Below are positions 1 through 4,865 of a DNA stretch of 7,253 nucleotides, one piece after another (the stretch's first letter is position 1; each line of letters opens with the position of its first letter). Source of the DNA: an uncultured Eubacteriales bacterium (GTDB taxonomy: Bacteria; Bacillota_A; Clostridia; Christensenellales; Aristaeellaceae); contig CACYNZ010000192.1 of the NCBI GenBank assembly GCA_902775835.1, positions 1-7,253 of the forward strand, in the 5' to 3' direction. Position numbers and translations under genes: made by a program. The notes under the pieces were generated by a model. The model was not told where the DNA came from. It did no database searches and saw only the letters and a program-made list of their open reading frames with translations.

Positions 1-398
1 TGACGGTAACAATAATAGGAAAACAAAACCGCCACAACCACCTGACCGGCAATCTTCTGCCACGGCGTCAGGCCCTCGTGACGCTTTTTCACGGCCTTGA
101 TATAGTCATCCGCGAACCCGACCAGCATGGACAGGAGCGAAACGGCCAAAAGGGCGAGTCCGAAATCAGACTTGCCCTGAAAACTCCCGGCATGAAGCAG
201 GAGCGTCACAACCACCATGGCCGCGGCCATCATGAGGCCGCCCATCACCGGCGTTCCCTGCTTACTCTTGTGCGTCTGCGGTCCAAGATCGTAGATCGTC
301 TGTCCGAAATGCAGCTTCCGAAGCATCGGAATCACTTTCGGGCCCATCAGCAGAACCAGAATCCACGCCACTACCAGACTCAAACACAATTTCAGCAT
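1..398 (-). CDS. mraY: MraY, phospho-N-acetylmuramoyl-pentapeptide transferase (N-terminal part, cut by window edge)
   Basis: Integral membrane enzyme that moves phospho-MurNAc-pentapeptide from UDP onto undecaprenyl phosphate to make lipid I. Only the first 132 residues lie in the window and the frame is open at position 1. Visible features are a first hydrophobic helix (residues 3-19), the family segment KSKQGTPVMGG (44-54), a second membrane segment (about 55-69), a third (80-96), the signature GFADDYIK (94-101) with the paired aspartates D97/D98 typical of catalysis and Mg binding, and a conserved EGLTPWQKIAGQ stretch (108-119). The start is the ATG at 398-396, preceded by AGAGGAA as ribosome binding site. 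It begins 21 bp after the murE stop, so the two are surely cotranscribed. Identity is clear from the motifs; the C-terminal two thirds cannot be judged. Confidence 0.97.
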   Translation of the reverse strand, partial: MLKLCLSLVVAWILVLLMGPKVIPMLRKLHFGQTIYDLGPQTHKSKQGTPVMGGLMMAAAMVVVTLLLHAGSFQGKSDFGLALLAVSLLSMLVGFADDYIKAVKKRHEGLTPWQKIAGQVVVAVLFSYYCYR

Positions 399-419
399 GT
401 ACGTTCCTCTTCTCTTTCT

Positions 420-1895
420 TTACACCGTTTCATCCTCCGCGCGCATCTCGTCGAGCAGTTCCTGGACTACCACCTTTTCATCAAACGGTCTGCGCACGCC
501 TGCGATTTCCTGATAGGTTTCATGACCTTTCCCGGCCAGGATCAGCACGTCACCCTCCTTTGCCATCTTCAGGCCGTAGCGTATGGCTTCCCTGCGGTCT
601 TCAATGACAACATACGGCTTGCCTGTGGGCTTGATGCCTTTCTCAATGGACCGGAGAATTTCCACCGGATCCTCGCCTCTTGGGTTATCGCTGGTGAGAA
701 TGCAGAAGTCTGCCAGCTCGCCGCCGATCCGGCCCATCTGCGGACGCTTGCCGTGATCGCGGTCGCCGCCGCAGCCAAACAGGGCAATCACGCGGCCCCG
801 GGCAAATTCGCGCACCGTCATGAGAATATTCTTCAGGGCATCCGGGGAATGGCTGTAGTCCAGAATCACCTTGTAGCTGGTTCCCGTCTGCAGCGTCTCA
901 ATGCGTCCCGGGACCGATTCAATGGCTTCCAGGCCCTCACGGATCTTTTCCGCATCCACGCCCAGTACCATGGCCATGGCGGCTGCCGCCAGCGCATTGT
1001 ACACATTGAACATGCCGGTCATGCGCAGGTGAATGATGCTCGGATGCATGGAGTGCAGGAGCATTTCAAAGCTCACGCCGTTCTCCGTAATCTCAAGGTT
1101 CCGGGCAAACAGGTCCGCATCCGCGCAGATTCCATAGCTGACGCACGGAACCTTCATGCCGTCCATCAGGCGGCCCACAGTCTCCTCGTCCGCATTGACC
1201 ACGGCGTTTCTGATCTGTCCGCCCACCATGAAGGACTTCTTGGTTTCAAAGTACCGGTCCATGGTGCCGAAGTAGTCCAGATGATCCTGGCTGAAGTTGG
1301 TGAAGCATCCGGCTTCAAACTCCATACCCTCAAGCCGGTTCATGTCAATGGCATGGGCGCTGACCTCCATGCCCACCACTTCCACGCCCGCCTGGACCAT
1401 GGCGTATAGTGTCTGCTGCAGTTCCACAGGATCCGGTGTGGTGAGGTGGGAGGCAATCCGCCTGTCCCCGATCAGCGTGCCGGTGGTTCCGATCAGTCCG
1501 CACTTGTAGCCGGCCGCCTCGCAGATGGACTTGAACATATAGCTTGTGGTGGTTTTGCCCTTGGTGCCCGTAATACCGAAAATCTTCATTTTCCGGGACG
1601 GCCAGTCATAGAAGGCACCTGCCATTCTGGCCATGGCGCTCCGGCCGTGACTGACCCGCACCTGGGGCACGGGCAGCGGAAGAAAACGTTCCACCACCAG
1701 CGCCACGCACCCGTGCTCCAGCGCTTCCGCGGCATAATCATGCGCATCAAACCTTGCGCCTTTGATACAGAAAAACAGTCCCCGGTCCATATTGTCCCGG
1801 CTCGACGATGTAATGCTGCCGATTTCCGTGTCCATGTCTCCCTGCACGTCCAGCAGTTCCGGTAGACCCTGAATCAGGTCACTGAGTTTTTTCAT
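420..1895 (-). CDS. murE: MurE, UDP-MurNAc-tripeptide ligase (probably meso-diaminopimelate adding)
   Basis: Cytoplasmic ATP-dependent ligase adding the third amino acid to UDP-MurNAc-L-Ala-D-Glu. The 491 residues are full length for the family and show all three Mur ligase domains: an N-terminal UDP-binding domain (1-100), a central ATPase domain with P-loop GITGTKGKTTT (107-117), TTPDP (152-156), and a YFETKKSF segment whose K219 matches the carbamylated lysine, and a C-terminal domain with DNPRGEDP (403-410) and GKGHETYQ (455-462). The DNPR motif is the one associated with meso-diaminopimelate enzymes, whereas lysine-adding relatives usually alter it; this is suggestive, not proof. The start ATG at 1895-1893 has a weak upstream AGGCGGAA. 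The gene lies 78 bp after the FtsL-like gene and 21 bp before mraY. In most Firmicutes a penicillin-binding protein gene sits directly before murE; here none does. Confidence 0.97.
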   Translation of the reverse strand: MKKLSDLIQGLPELLDVQGDMDTEIGSITSSSRDNMDRGLFFCIKGARFDAHDYAAEALEHGCVALVVERFLPLPVPQVRVSHGRSAMARMAGAFYDWPSRKMKIFGITGTKGKTTTSYMFKSICEAAGYKCGLIGTTGTLIGDRRIASHLTTPDPVELQQTLYAMVQAGVEVVGMEVSAHAIDMNRLEGMEFEAGCFTNFSQDHLDYFGTMDRYFETKKSFMVGGQIRNAVVNADEETVGRLMDGMKVPCVSYGICADADLFARNLEITENGVSFEMLLHSMHPSIIHLRMTGMFNVYNALAAAAMAMVLGVDAEKIREGLEAIESVPGRIETLQTGTSYKVILDYSHSPDALKNILMTVREFARGRVIALFGCGGDRDHGKRPQMGRIGGELADFCILTSDNPRGEDPVEILRSIEKGIKPTGKPYVVIEDRREAIRYGLKMAKEGDVLILAGKGHETYQEIAGVRRPFDEKVVVQELLDEMRAEDETV

Positions 1896-1908
1896 CCCGT
1901 TCCGCCTG

Positions 1909-1929
1909 GCCTTTCCAAGCCGGAAAGGC
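1909..1929 (-). promoter_or_regulatory. Hairpin just ahead of the murE ribosome binding site
   Basis: A perfect 8-bp inverted repeat GCCTTTCC / GGAAAGGC with a 5-nt loop lies in the 78-bp gap between the FtsL-like gene and murE. In the transcribed (minus) direction it ends 13 nt before the murE start codon, beside the weak ribosome binding site. No U-tract follows, so it is not a standard terminator. It could be an mRNA processing or stability element, or could tune murE translation. The structure is seen; the role is not known. Confidence 0.5.
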
Positions 1930-1973
1930 GGCGCTCCCCCTCTCGATATCGGTCCCGTTCCCGCGGGATGTTT

Positions 1974-2570
1974 TTATTTTCTCGAATCTGCAGTCACTGT
2001 CTCCGTAGTTACGCAGGGCGTCACAGCCATGTTCTCCGGCACCCGGATCTTGATGCTTGCCCTGCCCTGACTGCTGACCATGCCCTGCTGCACGGCAACC
2101 ATGCCCACATTGGTATGGCTCATGAGGTACTCATAGCTGCTTTCAAGCGCTGCATAGTCTTCATCCGCCTTCGCAATGCGGCTTTCCAGGCGGGTCACTT
2201 TTGCATTCTGGGCTGCGATCTGGCCGCGTCCGTAAAGGAACATGCTGAGCATGACCACCAGCACAATGGTCATCACTGCGCAGGCCGCGGTGGCGCGCAC
2301 GCCCCGCCGGTCTGCAATCGGCGCCATTCTGGCCCTTTCCGCTTCCAGCTCCCTGGCCCGCCGCTCCCGGCGTCCGTTATGCTCCTCCGGCAGGGAATAC
2401 ACAGGATTGAGTCCCGCGTCCATTTCAGGCAGCGGTGCCTGGAGGACCATTTCGCGGGTTCTGCCCATCCGGGAGCCCGCGCCGCCCCACTCCGCATAGG
2501 AATAATCTACGGCGCCGAAAAACACGCGCCGGCCGTTTGCGTAACGGCTGCTCGCTCTCCTGCGGCTCAT
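1974..2570 (-). CDS. ftsL: FtsL-like bitopic division protein
   Basis: Single-pass membrane protein of 198 residues at the ftsL position of the cluster. It has a long charged N-terminal cytoplasmic part (1-90, rich in Arg and Glu, with RRERRARELEAERARM around 67-82), one strong transmembrane helix (about 92-113), a heptad-like stretch likely to form a coiled coil (115-150), and a short extracytoplasmic tail (151-198). FtsL forms a complex with FtsB/DivIC and FtsQ/DivIB that activates septal FtsW-FtsI. The family is very divergent in sequence, so the call rests on topology and position. The start is the ATG at 2570-2568, with AAGGAGG at 2578-2584; an in-frame upstream ATG at 2630 would overlap mraZ and is rejected. 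It follows the mraZ stop by 16 bp. FtsL is usually 100-130 residues, so the 90-residue cytoplasmic part is unusually long. Confidence 0.75.
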   Translation of the reverse strand: MSRRRASSRYANGRRVFFGAVDYSYAEWGGAGSRMGRTREMVLQAPLPEMDAGLNPVYSLPEEHNGRRERRARELEAERARMAPIADRRGVRATAACAVMTIVLVVMLSMFLYGRGQIAAQNAKVTRLESRIAKADEDYAALESSYEYLMSHTNVGMVAVQQGMVSSQGRASIKIRVPENMAVTPCVTTETVTADSRK

Positions 2571-2586
2571 TTCAGGTCCTCCTTTC

Positions 2587-3111
2587 TCAGAGCTGTCCCA
2601 TGATTTCGATGATGGAAGGTACATTGGCAAAGAAGTTGGTCTGCTTGGTCTCGAAACGGCTCTTGGAAGTGACGAGAATATGCCGGTTGTTACCGGTAAT
2701 CACGGCTTCCTTTTCATCGCCGAGCATGATTTCACGCATCTGGGTGGGCAGCAGAAGGCGGCCCTGATTGTCCAGTTCCTGCCCGCGGAAGGACAGTGCG
2801 TCAAACATTTCCAGGTACTCCACCACCGCAGGGTTCATGGAGCCCTTTTTGCTGTACTGGTCCCTGACTCTGGCCCACTCAAGGTTGGGATACAGGCCGA
2901 TGGACTTGAAATTATAGGAAGGGGCGACACAGAAAGTCGTCCCCAGTGCTTCCCGAAAACATTGAGGAATCACCAGACGGCCCTTGCCGTCCAGTGAATG
3001 TCTGTATGTGCCTGTAAAGCTGTTTTCATAGGCTTTGAGAAGGAGTTCATCTTCGGTGGGGCCTGAAACCGGGGCAGCCGGATTCTCGGGCATAGATCGA
3101 TTATCGTCCAT
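2587..3111 (-). CDS. mraZ: MraZ, transcriptional regulator of the division and cell wall cluster
   Basis: DNA-binding protein built from two AbrB/SpoVT-like half repeats that forms ring-shaped oligomers and binds short direct repeats before its own operon. The 174 residues hold the two expected copies of the signature: YRHSLDGKGRLVIPQCFR (36-53) and ELDNQGRLLLPTQMR (112-126), each with the D-x-x-G-R core. The canonical protein begins close to the first of these; here about 30 extra residues precede it, including a Pro-rich piece and TEDELLLKAYENS. The start chosen is the ATG at 3111-3109 because the upstream in-frame GTG at 3132 overlaps the purine-rich ribosome binding region (GGAGG at 3127-3131 and AGGTGG nearer the start). 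It heads the operon with the FtsL-like gene, murE and mraY. In many Bacteria rsmH follows mraZ directly; it is absent here. Confidence 0.95.
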   Translation of the reverse strand: MDDNRSMPENPAAPVSGPTEDELLLKAYENSFTGTYRHSLDGKGRLVIPQCFREALGTTFCVAPSYNFKSIGLYPNLEWARVRDQYSKKGSMNPAVVEYLEMFDALSFRGQELDNQGRLLLPTQMREIMLGDEKEAVITGNNRHILVTSKSRFETKQTNFFANVPSIIEIMGQL

Positions 3112-3117
3112 GGTCCC

Positions 3118-3172
3118 CCACCTTTCCTCCACTTTTTACCACAAATAGGGATGCAAACCCATTATATCCCAC
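3118..3172 (-). promoter_or_regulatory. Candidate MraZ operator: phased TGG/GTGG direct repeats before mraZ
   Basis: Read on the minus strand, the TGG trinucleotide occurs at plus coordinates 3169-3171, 3159-3161, 3139-3141, 3129-3131 and 3118-3120. The steps are 10, 20, 10 and 11 bp, so all five sit on the same face of the helix with one unit missing; most are GTGG or TGGG. MraZ of E. coli is known to bind TGGGN repeats separated by 5 bp (10-bp period) before its own gene, which is the same layout. The first two units bracket the -10 box, which fits repression by blocking RNA polymerase. Caution: the last two units fall in the purine-rich ribosome binding region and could be there for that reason alone. 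Confidence 0.65.
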
Positions 3173-3189
3173 TCAAAGGAGCGGCGCAA
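3161..3189 (-). promoter_or_regulatory. mraZ operon promoter (sigma-A type)
   Basis: An exact TATAAT -10 box lies at 3166-3161 (minus) with a partial -35 TTGCGC at 3189-3184 and a 17-bp spacer. Transcription should begin near 3154, giving a leader of about 43 nt before the mraZ ATG. The weak -35 and perfect -10 suggest a promoter of moderate strength. It lies downstream of the intrinsic terminator of the phosphoesterase operon, so the dcw operon is likely an independent unit. Confidence 0.7.
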
Positions 3190-3213
3190 GTCTCCGGAAA
3201 TGTGCCCGGAGAC
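3190..3213. promoter_or_regulatory. Perfect dyad abutting the mraZ -35 box
   Basis: GTCTCCGG and CCGGAGAC form a perfect 8-bp inverted repeat around an 8-nt centre, ending one base pair from the -35 hexamer of the mraZ promoter. There is no U-tract on either side. The position is typical for a dimeric activator or repressor site, but a chance dyad in GC-rich DNA cannot be excluded. Confidence 0.35.
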
Positions 3214-3227
3214 CGCTGCCAGGCCAG

Positions 3228-3261
3228 AAAAAAAGGGGCCTCACGGTCCCTGCGCTGCCCC
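3228..3261 (-). terminator. Possible second, weak terminator
   Basis: On the minus strand GGGGC (3261-3257) and GCCCC (3239-3235) can pair as a 5-bp GC stem with a 17-nt loop, followed directly by seven T (3234-3228). The loop is long and the stem short, so it would be a weak backup for the better terminator at 3318-3342. It lies before the mraZ promoter. Confidence 0.3.
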
Positions 3262-3317
3262 AAAATCGGATATGTGGTGTTTTATCCGGAACATGCCCAG
3301 CATATTTTGTGGCACAG

Positions 3318-3342
3318 AAAAACCGGCCCCGACCGGGACCGG
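3318..3342 (-). terminator. Intrinsic terminator of the zinc-knuckle/phosphoesterase operon
   Basis: On the minus strand CCGGTCCC (3342-3335) pairs with GGGGCCGG (3330-3323) around a GGTC loop, with one G-U pair, and is followed by five T (3322-3318). It starts 24 bp after the phosphoesterase stop codon and should end that transcript before the mraZ promoter. Confidence 0.8.
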
Positions 3343-3366
3343 CATAATTTCCAAAATGTTACAAAC

Positions 3367-4077
3367 TTATTTTTTTTTGAAGTCGAAAATTTTTGTGGGG
3401 ACAAATCCCAAAGCATCGCAGGAAGAGAGGACATAACGCACTCCATCCTGGATTCCGGTGAATCCGGAAGCGATGGCCTGACCGTGCAGATGGCCGTATA
3501 CGCACGTATCCACCGAATAGCTTTGCATCAGCCTGGTAAACCCGCTTTCGCGGATGCTGCGGTTCAGCGGCGGATAATGCATCATGGCCACGAGCGTCCT
3601 TTCTCCGGCAAGAGCGCGTCCTGCCTTCAGCGACAGCTCCATGCGGATCAGTTCCCGCTCATAGATCTTTTCGTCCTCGGCGTTCAGTTCCTCTTCCCCG
3701 CCCGGAAACTTCCAGCCCCGGCTTCCGCAGACCACCATGTCTCCCAGATCCAGCGCATCATTCTGCAGCACATGCATGCCCTCCGGCAGCATGGCCCGGA
3801 TCCGTGTCACGGATGACCACCAGTAATCGTGATTGCCGCGGATCAGGATCTTCCGTCCCGGCAGGGAACTGATCGCCATGAGATCATCAGCCGCATCCTT
3901 GAGGTACATGGCCCAGGAAATGTCTCCGGCAACCAGAACGCAGTCTTCAGGACTGACCTGTTCCCGCCAGGAGCTGAACACTTTTTCCACGTGGCCTGTC
4001 CATTGGGGACCAAACAAATCCATGGGCTTTCCGGCGCCGCCGTCCATGTGCAGGTCCGCTATGGCAAAAACCCTCAT
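3367..4077 (-). CDS. Calcineurin-like metallophosphoesterase
   Basis: Cytoplasmic two-metal phosphoesterase of 236 residues without signal peptide or membrane segment. The metal-binding blocks are all present in order: DLH (8-10), GDISW (51-55), RGNHDYWW (80-87), MMHYPP (165-170, H167) and YGHLHG (194-199). This is the complete set for an active enzyme. Substrate is not predictable from these motifs; relatives act on phosphodiesters, nucleotides or phosphoproteins. The start ATG at 4077-4075 has AGGAGG at 4082-4087, a short 4-nt spacing. It begins 9 bp after the stop of the zinc-knuckle gene, so the two are cotranscribed and translation may be coupled. The C-terminus ends in three lysines encoded by nine consecutive A just before TAA, a possible slippage tract of little consequence. 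A terminator follows. Confidence 0.9.
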   Translation of the reverse strand: MRVFAIADLHMDGGAGKPMDLFGPQWTGHVEKVFSSWREQVSPEDCVLVAGDISWAMYLKDAADDLMAISSLPGRKILIRGNHDYWWSSVTRIRAMLPEGMHVLQNDALDLGDMVVCGSRGWKFPGGEEELNAEDEKIYERELIRMELSLKAGRALAGERTLVAMMHYPPLNRSIRESGFTRLMQSYSVDTCVYGHLHGQAIASGFTGIQDGVRYVLSSCDALGFVPTKIFDFKKK

Positions 4078-4086
4078 GCAGCCTCC

Positions 4087-4503
4087 TTATTTCTCCTCGT
4101 CTTCCTGGTCTTCCGCATCCTGTTCGTTTTCTTCGTCTTCGCGGACCCGCTCAAGAGAGAGGGCATCGCCCATTTCGGCAAATCCCTCATCCAGATCGTC
4201 CTGTTCCAGGTCAGGAATGATCTCGTCCATACCGCTGACACTGTCCATGCTTCCCAGGCTGTCATCATGGATGCCGTCTTCGGCATCCGAGCTGTCCGTT
4301 CTGCCGTTGCTGCCCATTTCCCGCAGACACATGAGACACACATCGTGGCCGGGCACAACCGGATTCTCGTTGCAGATGGAACACAGTTCCACTTCTTCTT
4401 CATCGCGGCCGACCGACTGCAGTTCCTGCTGGCAGATCTTGCAGAGCTTGTCACGGCTGGGCATATAGTTGAGTTCACACCTGGGGCACAATACAAATTT
4501 CAC
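4087..4503 (-). CDS. Uncharacterised protein with two four-cysteine zinc knuckles and an acidic tail
   Basis: Small soluble protein of 138 residues; no named function recognised. The N-terminal half holds four CxxC pairs: CPRC (6-9), CKIC (21-24), CSIC (41-44) and CLMC (56-59), which group naturally into two zinc-ribbon-like units (6-24 and 41-59). The second half (about 69-138) is strongly acidic with low complexity, rich in Asp, Glu and Ser, and ends in a run of Glu and Asp; it is probably disordered. The start chosen is the GTG at 4503-4501, because GGAGG lies 8 nt upstream; an ATG at 4617 in the same frame overlaps the promoter and is rejected. The first residues (MKFVLCPRCELNYM) resemble an N-terminal knuckle found in some clostridial proteins, from memory only. 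Cotranscription with the phosphoesterase suggests a shared task. Zinc-dependent nucleic acid or protein binding is an inference. Confidence 0.85.
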   Translation of the reverse strand: MKFVLCPRCELNYMPSRDKLCKICQQELQSVGRDEEEVELCSICNENPVVPGHDVCLMCLREMGSNGRTDSSDAEDGIHDDSLGSMDSVSGMDEIIPDLEQDDLDEGFAEMGDALSLERVREDEENEQDAEDQEDEEK

Positions 4504-4533
4504 GACTTTCTCCTCCAGTGAGCATATGGAATG

Positions 4534-4553
4534 AAAATAGGGAAAAATAGGGA
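4534..4553. repeat. Perfect 10-bp tandem repeat in the zinc-knuckle gene leader
   Basis: AAAATAGGGA occurs twice head to tail on the plus strand (TCCCTATTTT on the coding strand). Related copies are AAAATAGGA at 4629-4637 in the same control region and AAATAGGGA at 3143-3151 in the mraZ leader. The 10-bp period equals one helical turn, which fits a protein-binding element. It lies between the hairpin at 4557-4589 and the ribosome binding site. Confidence 0.55.
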
Positions 4554-4556
4554 GAT

Positions 4557-4589
4557 AAAACCACCAGTCCGGCCCCCGGACCCGGTTTT
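4557..4589 (-). promoter_or_regulatory. Leader hairpin before the zinc-knuckle gene, possible attenuator
   Basis: In the transcribed (minus) direction an outer stem AAAACC / GGTTTT (4589-4584 with 4562-4557) encloses an inner perfect stem GTCCGG / CCGGAC (4581-4576 with 4572-4567) with a GGG loop and a small internal loop. The 3' arm ends in TTTT, so the shape is that of an intrinsic terminator inside a 5' leader. It would sit about 10 to 40 nt into a transcript from the nearer promoter. No anti-terminator or ligand-binding fold was recognised. Confidence 0.4.
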
Positions 4590-4603
4590 TATGGATGAGC
4601 GCA

Positions 4604-4649
4604 CCATTATATCCCATGACTGCTCCACAAAATAGGAAATAATCCCCAC
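4604..4649 (-). promoter_or_regulatory. Proximal promoter of the zinc-knuckle/phosphoesterase operon with MraZ-like repeats
   Basis: An exact TATAAT -10 box lies at 4611-4606 (minus), embedded in TGGGATATAATGG (4616-4604), a 13-mer identical to the one over the mraZ -10 box (3171-3159). No good -35 hexamer is seen at 16-18 bp. TGG units on the minus strand lie at plus coordinates 4646-4648, 4625-4627, 4614-4616 and 4604-4606, with steps of 21, 11 and 10 bp. CCTATTTTGTGG (4636-4625) also matches CCTATTTGTGG (3149-3139) in the mraZ control region. This may be a second operator for MraZ; start of transcription would be near 4599. Confidence 0.55.
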
Positions 4650-4746
4650 TTTCGGCTGGAAGGCTGCCACAGAATACAGGATGCCGGGAAATGCACGGCT
4701 TCAGACTGTCGTCTTGTGAAACATGCGCTCATCTCATGCGTGACGG

Positions 4747-4774
4747 ATTATACTCATCCCATGTGCGCTGTCAA
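4747..4774 (-). promoter_or_regulatory. Distal consensus promoter facing the zinc-knuckle operon
   Basis: On the minus strand a perfect TTGACA (4774-4769) and a perfect TATAAT (4752-4747) are separated by 16 bp, giving a full-consensus sigma-A promoter with a slightly short spacer. Transcription would begin near 4740 and run about 237 nt before the GTG start at 4503, through the proximal promoter and the leader hairpin. No coding frame with a credible ribosome binding site was seen in that leader. Confidence 0.6.
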
Positions 4775-4805
4775 GACAAAAAAAGGAAATCCTTCCCAAA
4801 GGCAC

Positions 4806-4834
4806 TTTTCTCACTGGCAAAAATCGCTTATAAT
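4806..4834 (+). promoter_or_regulatory. Promoter of nadD-yqeK and rsfS
   Basis: An exact TATAAT -10 box lies at 4829-4834, with only a poor -35 candidate (TTTTCT at 4806-4811, 17-bp spacer). Transcription should start near 4841, giving a leader of about 25 nt to the ATG at 4866. The -10 call is firm by position; the -35 is tentative. Confidence 0.55.
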
Positions 4835-4865
4835 GTGTCCACAGGCCTCAGGAAAGGAAGATTTG

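Noticed and set aside
78..1409. A 443-codon open frame on the plus strand opposite murE
   Set aside because: It lies antisense to a complete, motif-rich murE, is rich in His, Gln and Arg without domains, and has no ribosome binding site. It is a shadow of GC-rich coding DNA.
2571..2630. Upstream ATG for the FtsL-like gene
   Set aside because: It would overlap the mraZ end, while the ATG at 2570 has AAGGAGG at ideal spacing.
3267..3288. Inverted repeat CGGATA / TATCCG with a 10-nt loop
   Set aside because: Six base pairs with a wide loop, no U-tract and no promoter beside it; likely chance.
3829..4521. Long plus-strand frames opposite the phosphoesterase and zinc-knuckle genes
   Set aside because: The minus-strand frames have complete metal-ligand motifs, cysteine pairs and ribosome binding sites, while the plus-strand ones have none.
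4534..4553. Start of a CRISPR-like or satellite array
   Set aside because: Only two 10-bp units in tandem without spacers, and no cas genes in the window.
4504..4617. Upstream ATG at 4617 for the zinc-knuckle protein
   Set aside because: It overlaps the proximal -10 box, so it would not be on that transcript; the GTG at 4503 has GGAGG 8 nt upstream.
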